DNA of 8,160 bases. Source: JBBQXK01 sp038251625 (lineage in GTDB: Bacteria; Pseudomonadota; Alphaproteobacteria; Rhodobacterales; Rhodobacteraceae). A program made the position numbers and the translations under genes. The first letter of the stretch is position 1. Every line of letters starts with the position of its first letter. Positions 7,456 through 8,160 of this stretch are shown here, one piece after another. The notes under the pieces are model-generated. The model did no database searches. It saw only the letters and a program-made list of their open reading frames with translations, and was not told the origin of the DNA. The stretch lies in assembly GCA_038251625.1 (NCBI GenBank), contig JBBSBE010000158.1:1-8160 (forward strand), written 5' to 3'.

Positions 7456-7661
7456 CCTCGCCTTTTCCTGTTCCGGGGTCTGGAACGGACAACGGCGGAT
7501 CGGGCTGCTGCCACTGCCCGATCCGCCGCCCTGTCCCGTTTCCGGGTCTGTCCGACTGCGCGGCATCTGGGGGGATGCGTTTTATCCGCGTGCCGGATCT
7601 GTTGTCGTGCGGAGACGAAAGCGTGTGCCTGTATGAGCCTGCTTTTGCCTGTTCGGGGTCT
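7456..7661 (-). repeat. Three copies of an AGACCC(C)GGAA(C) element in the mraZ leader
   Basis: On the minus strand, related segments start at 7661 (AGACCCCGAACAGGCAAAAG), 7549 (AGACCCGGAAACGGGACAGG) and 7481 (AGACCCCGGAACAGGAAAAG). The first and last match over about 20 nt with one or two gaps and changes. Each lies in or beside a small predicted hairpin: GGGG/CCCC at 7654-7670 for the first, CCCG-GAAA-CGGG at 7535-7546 with a GNRA-type tetraloop for the second, and GTTCC/GGAAC at 7470-7486 for the third. The repetition is seen directly; a role in the leader RNA or as protein-binding sites is inference. Confidence 0.55.
7493..7528 (-). terminator. 13-bp perfect hairpin in the mraZ leader (possible partial terminator)
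   Basis: On the minus strand CGGCGGATCGGGC and GCCCGATCCGCCG form a perfect 13-bp stem with a 10-nt loop, the strongest hairpin I found in the window. It is followed by TTGTCCGTT, not a continuous T-run, so termination would be incomplete, which suits an attenuator ahead of an operon that must be expressed. It could equally act as an sRNA 3' end, an RNase barrier or a leader fold. The hairpin is certain; the terminator role is inference. Confidence 0.45.
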
Positions 7662-7708
7662 TGGTTGCCCCAATTGGTCGTTCCCGTCTCCGTGAACCTG
7701 TGATGCCA

Positions 7709-7723
7709 TGGGAATTACCCCCA
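7709..7723. promoter_or_regulatory. Inverted TGGG pair, weak MraZ operator candidate
   Basis: TGGG at 7709-7712 and CCCA at 7720-7723 form an inverted pair 7 nt apart just downstream of the putative promoter. E. coli MraZ binds directly repeated TGGG-type boxes, so an inverted pair is only a partial match to known sites. Position fits autoregulation; the arrangement does not. Confidence 0.2.
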
Positions 7724-7751
7724 CGCAACGGAAATCTGAGGGAATGATGTG

Positions 7752-7780
7752 CTATAGGTTGTTCTGCCTGTTGCGAAAAA
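7752..7780 (-). promoter_or_regulatory. Possible promoter of the mraZ-led cluster
   Basis: Minus-strand CTATAG (7752-7757) resembles a -10 box and lies 17 nt after TTTTTC (7775-7780), a poor match to a TTGACA -35 box. The predicted transcript would begin near 7745, giving a leader of about 320 nt. It is the best -10-like match I see in the AT-richer part of the spacer. An alternative is the region around TTGCGT (7723-7728) with a start near 7693, which would give a leader closer to the length I recall for R. sphaeroides. Confidence 0.25.
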
Positions 7781-7835
7781 GCAGCATCTAGTGCCGATGC
7801 ATGGCTTCAATTGCAACAATTGGTTAGGTGGATTG

Positions 7836-7873
7836 GGATACACACCACATGTGGGGTATCTGTGAAGATACCC
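7836..7873. repeat. Overlapping palindromes: GGATAC / CCACATGTGG / GGTATC / GATACC
   Basis: A perfect 8-bp inverted repeat GGGTATCT / AGATACCC (7854-7861 and 7866-7873, 4-nt loop) shares its left arm with a second pairing, GGATAC (7836-7841) with GTATC (7856-7860), which encloses the perfect 10-bp palindrome CCACATGTGG (7845-7854). The two pairings compete for 7856-7860. No T-run follows on either strand, so a simple terminator is unlikely. It may be an operator array or an alternative-structure element. Confidence 0.5.
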
Positions 7874-7924
7874 TCAGTTTGGATGTGAGGGCCGGTCGTG
7901 CGTAAGAGACGGTTCTCGACGGCG

Positions 7925-7956
7925 CCTGACATGCGGCTGACCCGCAGTCTGACAGG
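7925..7956. other. Bulged hairpin downstream of the Mrp-family gene
   Basis: TGCGG / CCGCA (7932-7936 and 7942-7946, 5-nt loop) is flanked by CCTG (7925-7928) and CAGG (7953-7956), which can extend the stem across an internal loop. It lacks a T-run. It could form the 3' end of the upstream mRNA with Rho, but that is a guess. Confidence 0.3.
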
Positions 7957-7967
7957 ATCAGCGGCGG

Positions 7968-8014
7968 GAATCACCAGAAAATCGCGCGGAATCGCGACTG
8001 CGTGATTCGGAATC
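7968..8014. promoter_or_regulatory. Cluster of four GANTC (CcrM-type) methylation sites
   Basis: GANTC occurs at 7968-7972, 7989-7993, 8004-8008 and 8010-8014, the last two facing each other in GATTCGGAATC. GANTC is the target of the cell-cycle methyltransferase CcrM in alphaproteobacteria, and sites in promoter regions can couple transcription to replication. Four in 47 bp is far above the chance rate of about one per 256 bp. The sites are certain; methylation and any effect on the cluster, which starts 200 or more nt downstream, are inference. Confidence 0.5.
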
Positions 8015-8053
8015 AGCCAATTTCAGGGGTCAGTCCCAAGAATTCCCAAAAAA

Positions 8054-8160
8054 TCAGGCCATGCCGCCAGCCACGAGCCGCGCCGCAAGCGCCGCATAGG
8101 CCCCGGCTGCCGGTCCGTCGCCCGCCGCGATGGGGGTACCGCTGTCGCCCGCGATGCGGA
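8054..8160 (-). CDS. Mrp/ApbC-family P-loop ATPase, C-terminal 34 residues (cut by window edge)
   Basis: The minus-strand frame entering at the right edge ends at the TGA at 8054-8056 and reads RIAGDSGTPIAAGDGPAAGA, then an Ala-rich helix ending ARLVAGGMA. The R-I-x-G-D-x-G-T-P-I pattern followed by a short helix is the typical C-terminus of Mrp/ApbC/NBP35-type ATPases, which carry or insert Fe-S clusters. The P-loop and the CxxC motif would lie outside the window, so the call rests on this tail alone. It has the same direction as the dcw genes but is separated from mraZ by 628 nt, so it is probably a separate transcript. A run of T starts inside its stop codon, but I see no strong stem just before it. 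Confidence 0.6.
   Translation of the reverse strand, partial: RIAGDSGTPIAAGDGPAAGAYAALAARLVAGGMA

Larger units (their letters stand above)
7485..7746 (-). ncRNA. Long structured mraZ leader, candidate UpsM-like sRNA
   Basis: In Rhodobacter sphaeroides the dcw cluster is preceded by an unusually long 5' leader that yields an abundant sRNA, UpsM, by partial termination before mraZ (as I recall the published work). Here a non-coding stretch of comparable size separates the putative promoter from mraZ, and a strong hairpin ends about 67 nt before the mraZ ATG, with a weak T-rich tail (TTGTCCGTT). Smaller hairpins lie within it (ATCCG/CGGAT at 7584-7598, CCCG/CGGG at 7535-7546). I cannot align it to UpsM from memory. 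The 5' end given depends on the promoter guess and could be about 50 nt further downstream. The assignment rests on position, size and structure. Confidence 0.4.
7665..7824 (-). repeat. 14-bp direct repeat ACCAATTG[TT/GG]GCAA flanking the putative promoter
   Basis: Minus-strand ACCAATTGTTGCAA (7811-7824) and ACCAATTGGGGCAA (7665-7678) match at 12 of 14 positions and lie 146 bp apart in the same orientation, on either side of the CTATAG box. Each contains the palindrome CAATTG. The upstream copy is followed at once by another CAATTG (7808-7813). A pair of regulator-binding sites is possible. No known regulator is recognised. Confidence 0.4.
7426..8053. other. 628-nt non-coding region between the Mrp-family gene and mraZ
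   Basis: I find no convincing gene in this region: the open frames across it lack family motifs. From 8053 down it holds a T-run at the Mrp-family stop codon, four GANTC sites, a bulged hairpin, a palindrome and GATACC hairpin array, a 14-bp repeat copy, a possible promoter, and a structured leader with several hairpins. The part above about 7680 is visibly more AT-rich than the flanking genes. The sites are listed separately. Confidence 0.85.

Noticed and set aside
7426..7566. 47-codon N-terminal extension of MraZ
   Set aside because: The extension runs through the leader hairpins, is unlike any MraZ N-terminus, and the family begins at MAEAFRGEF.
7310..7724. Possible small genes in the mraZ leader on either strand
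   Set aside because: The open frames there are biased by GC content, overlap one another and the mraZ start, and show no motif or good ribosome binding site.
7817..7828. CtrA-type site (TAACCAAT against TTAACCAT)
   Set aside because: Only a partial half-site; it lacks the second TTAA at the right spacing.
8045..8056. Rho-independent terminator for the Mrp-family gene at the TTTTTT run
   Set aside because: The T-run overlaps the stop codon, and I could not find a convincing GC stem immediately before it in the coding end.

Overview
The window is the promoter-proximal part of a division and cell wall (dcw) gene cluster, read backwards: every gene I can support lies on the minus strand, so transcription runs from high to low coordinates. 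The very GC-rich composition, GTG starts, tight start/stop overlaps and the protein sequences (for example an alphaproteobacterial-type FtsL with its YLNRPERL and LLPMEPGQF segments) suggest an alphaproteobacterium, most likely a Rhodobacterales/Rhodobacteraceae member. The genus cannot be fixed from the sequence.

In transcription order: (1) the last 34 codons of an Mrp/ApbC-family P-loop ATPase gene (8054-8160); (2) a 628-nt non-coding region (7426-8053), visibly less GC-rich in its upstream half, holding four GANTC sites, a palindrome/hairpin array, a possible promoter and a long structured leader; (3) mraZ, rsmH, ftsL, ftsI, murE, murF and the 5' two thirds of mraY (7425 down to 1), separated by 4 nt, -1 nt (overlap), -4 nt (overlap), 15 nt, 76 nt and 55 nt. 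The cluster is cut by the left window edge inside mraY; murD, ftsW and murG would be expected beyond it from the usual dcw order (inference).

The genes form one functional unit. MraZ is the cluster regulator. RsmH methylates 16S rRNA. FtsL and FtsI are parts of the septal peptidoglycan synthase complex. MurE and MurF add meso-diaminopimelate and D-Ala-D-Ala to the UDP-MurNAc peptide, and MraY moves the product to the lipid carrier as lipid I. The DNPR motif in MurE predicts a meso-DAP peptidoglycan.

The coding part is ordinary and intact. The interest lies in the non-coding DNA. The mraZ leader looks like a counterpart of the UpsM sRNA leader described for Rhodobacter sphaeroides, with a 13-bp perfect hairpin about 60 nt before mraZ and three copies of an AGACCC(C)GGAA(C) element. 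A 14-bp repeat flanks the putative promoter. Four CcrM-type GANTC sites lie within 47 bp. A compact GC-rich repeat-like insertion sits between murE and murF and leaves murF without a visible Shine-Dalgarno sequence. I found no mobile element, CRISPR array, tRNA, rRNA or clearly new protein system.
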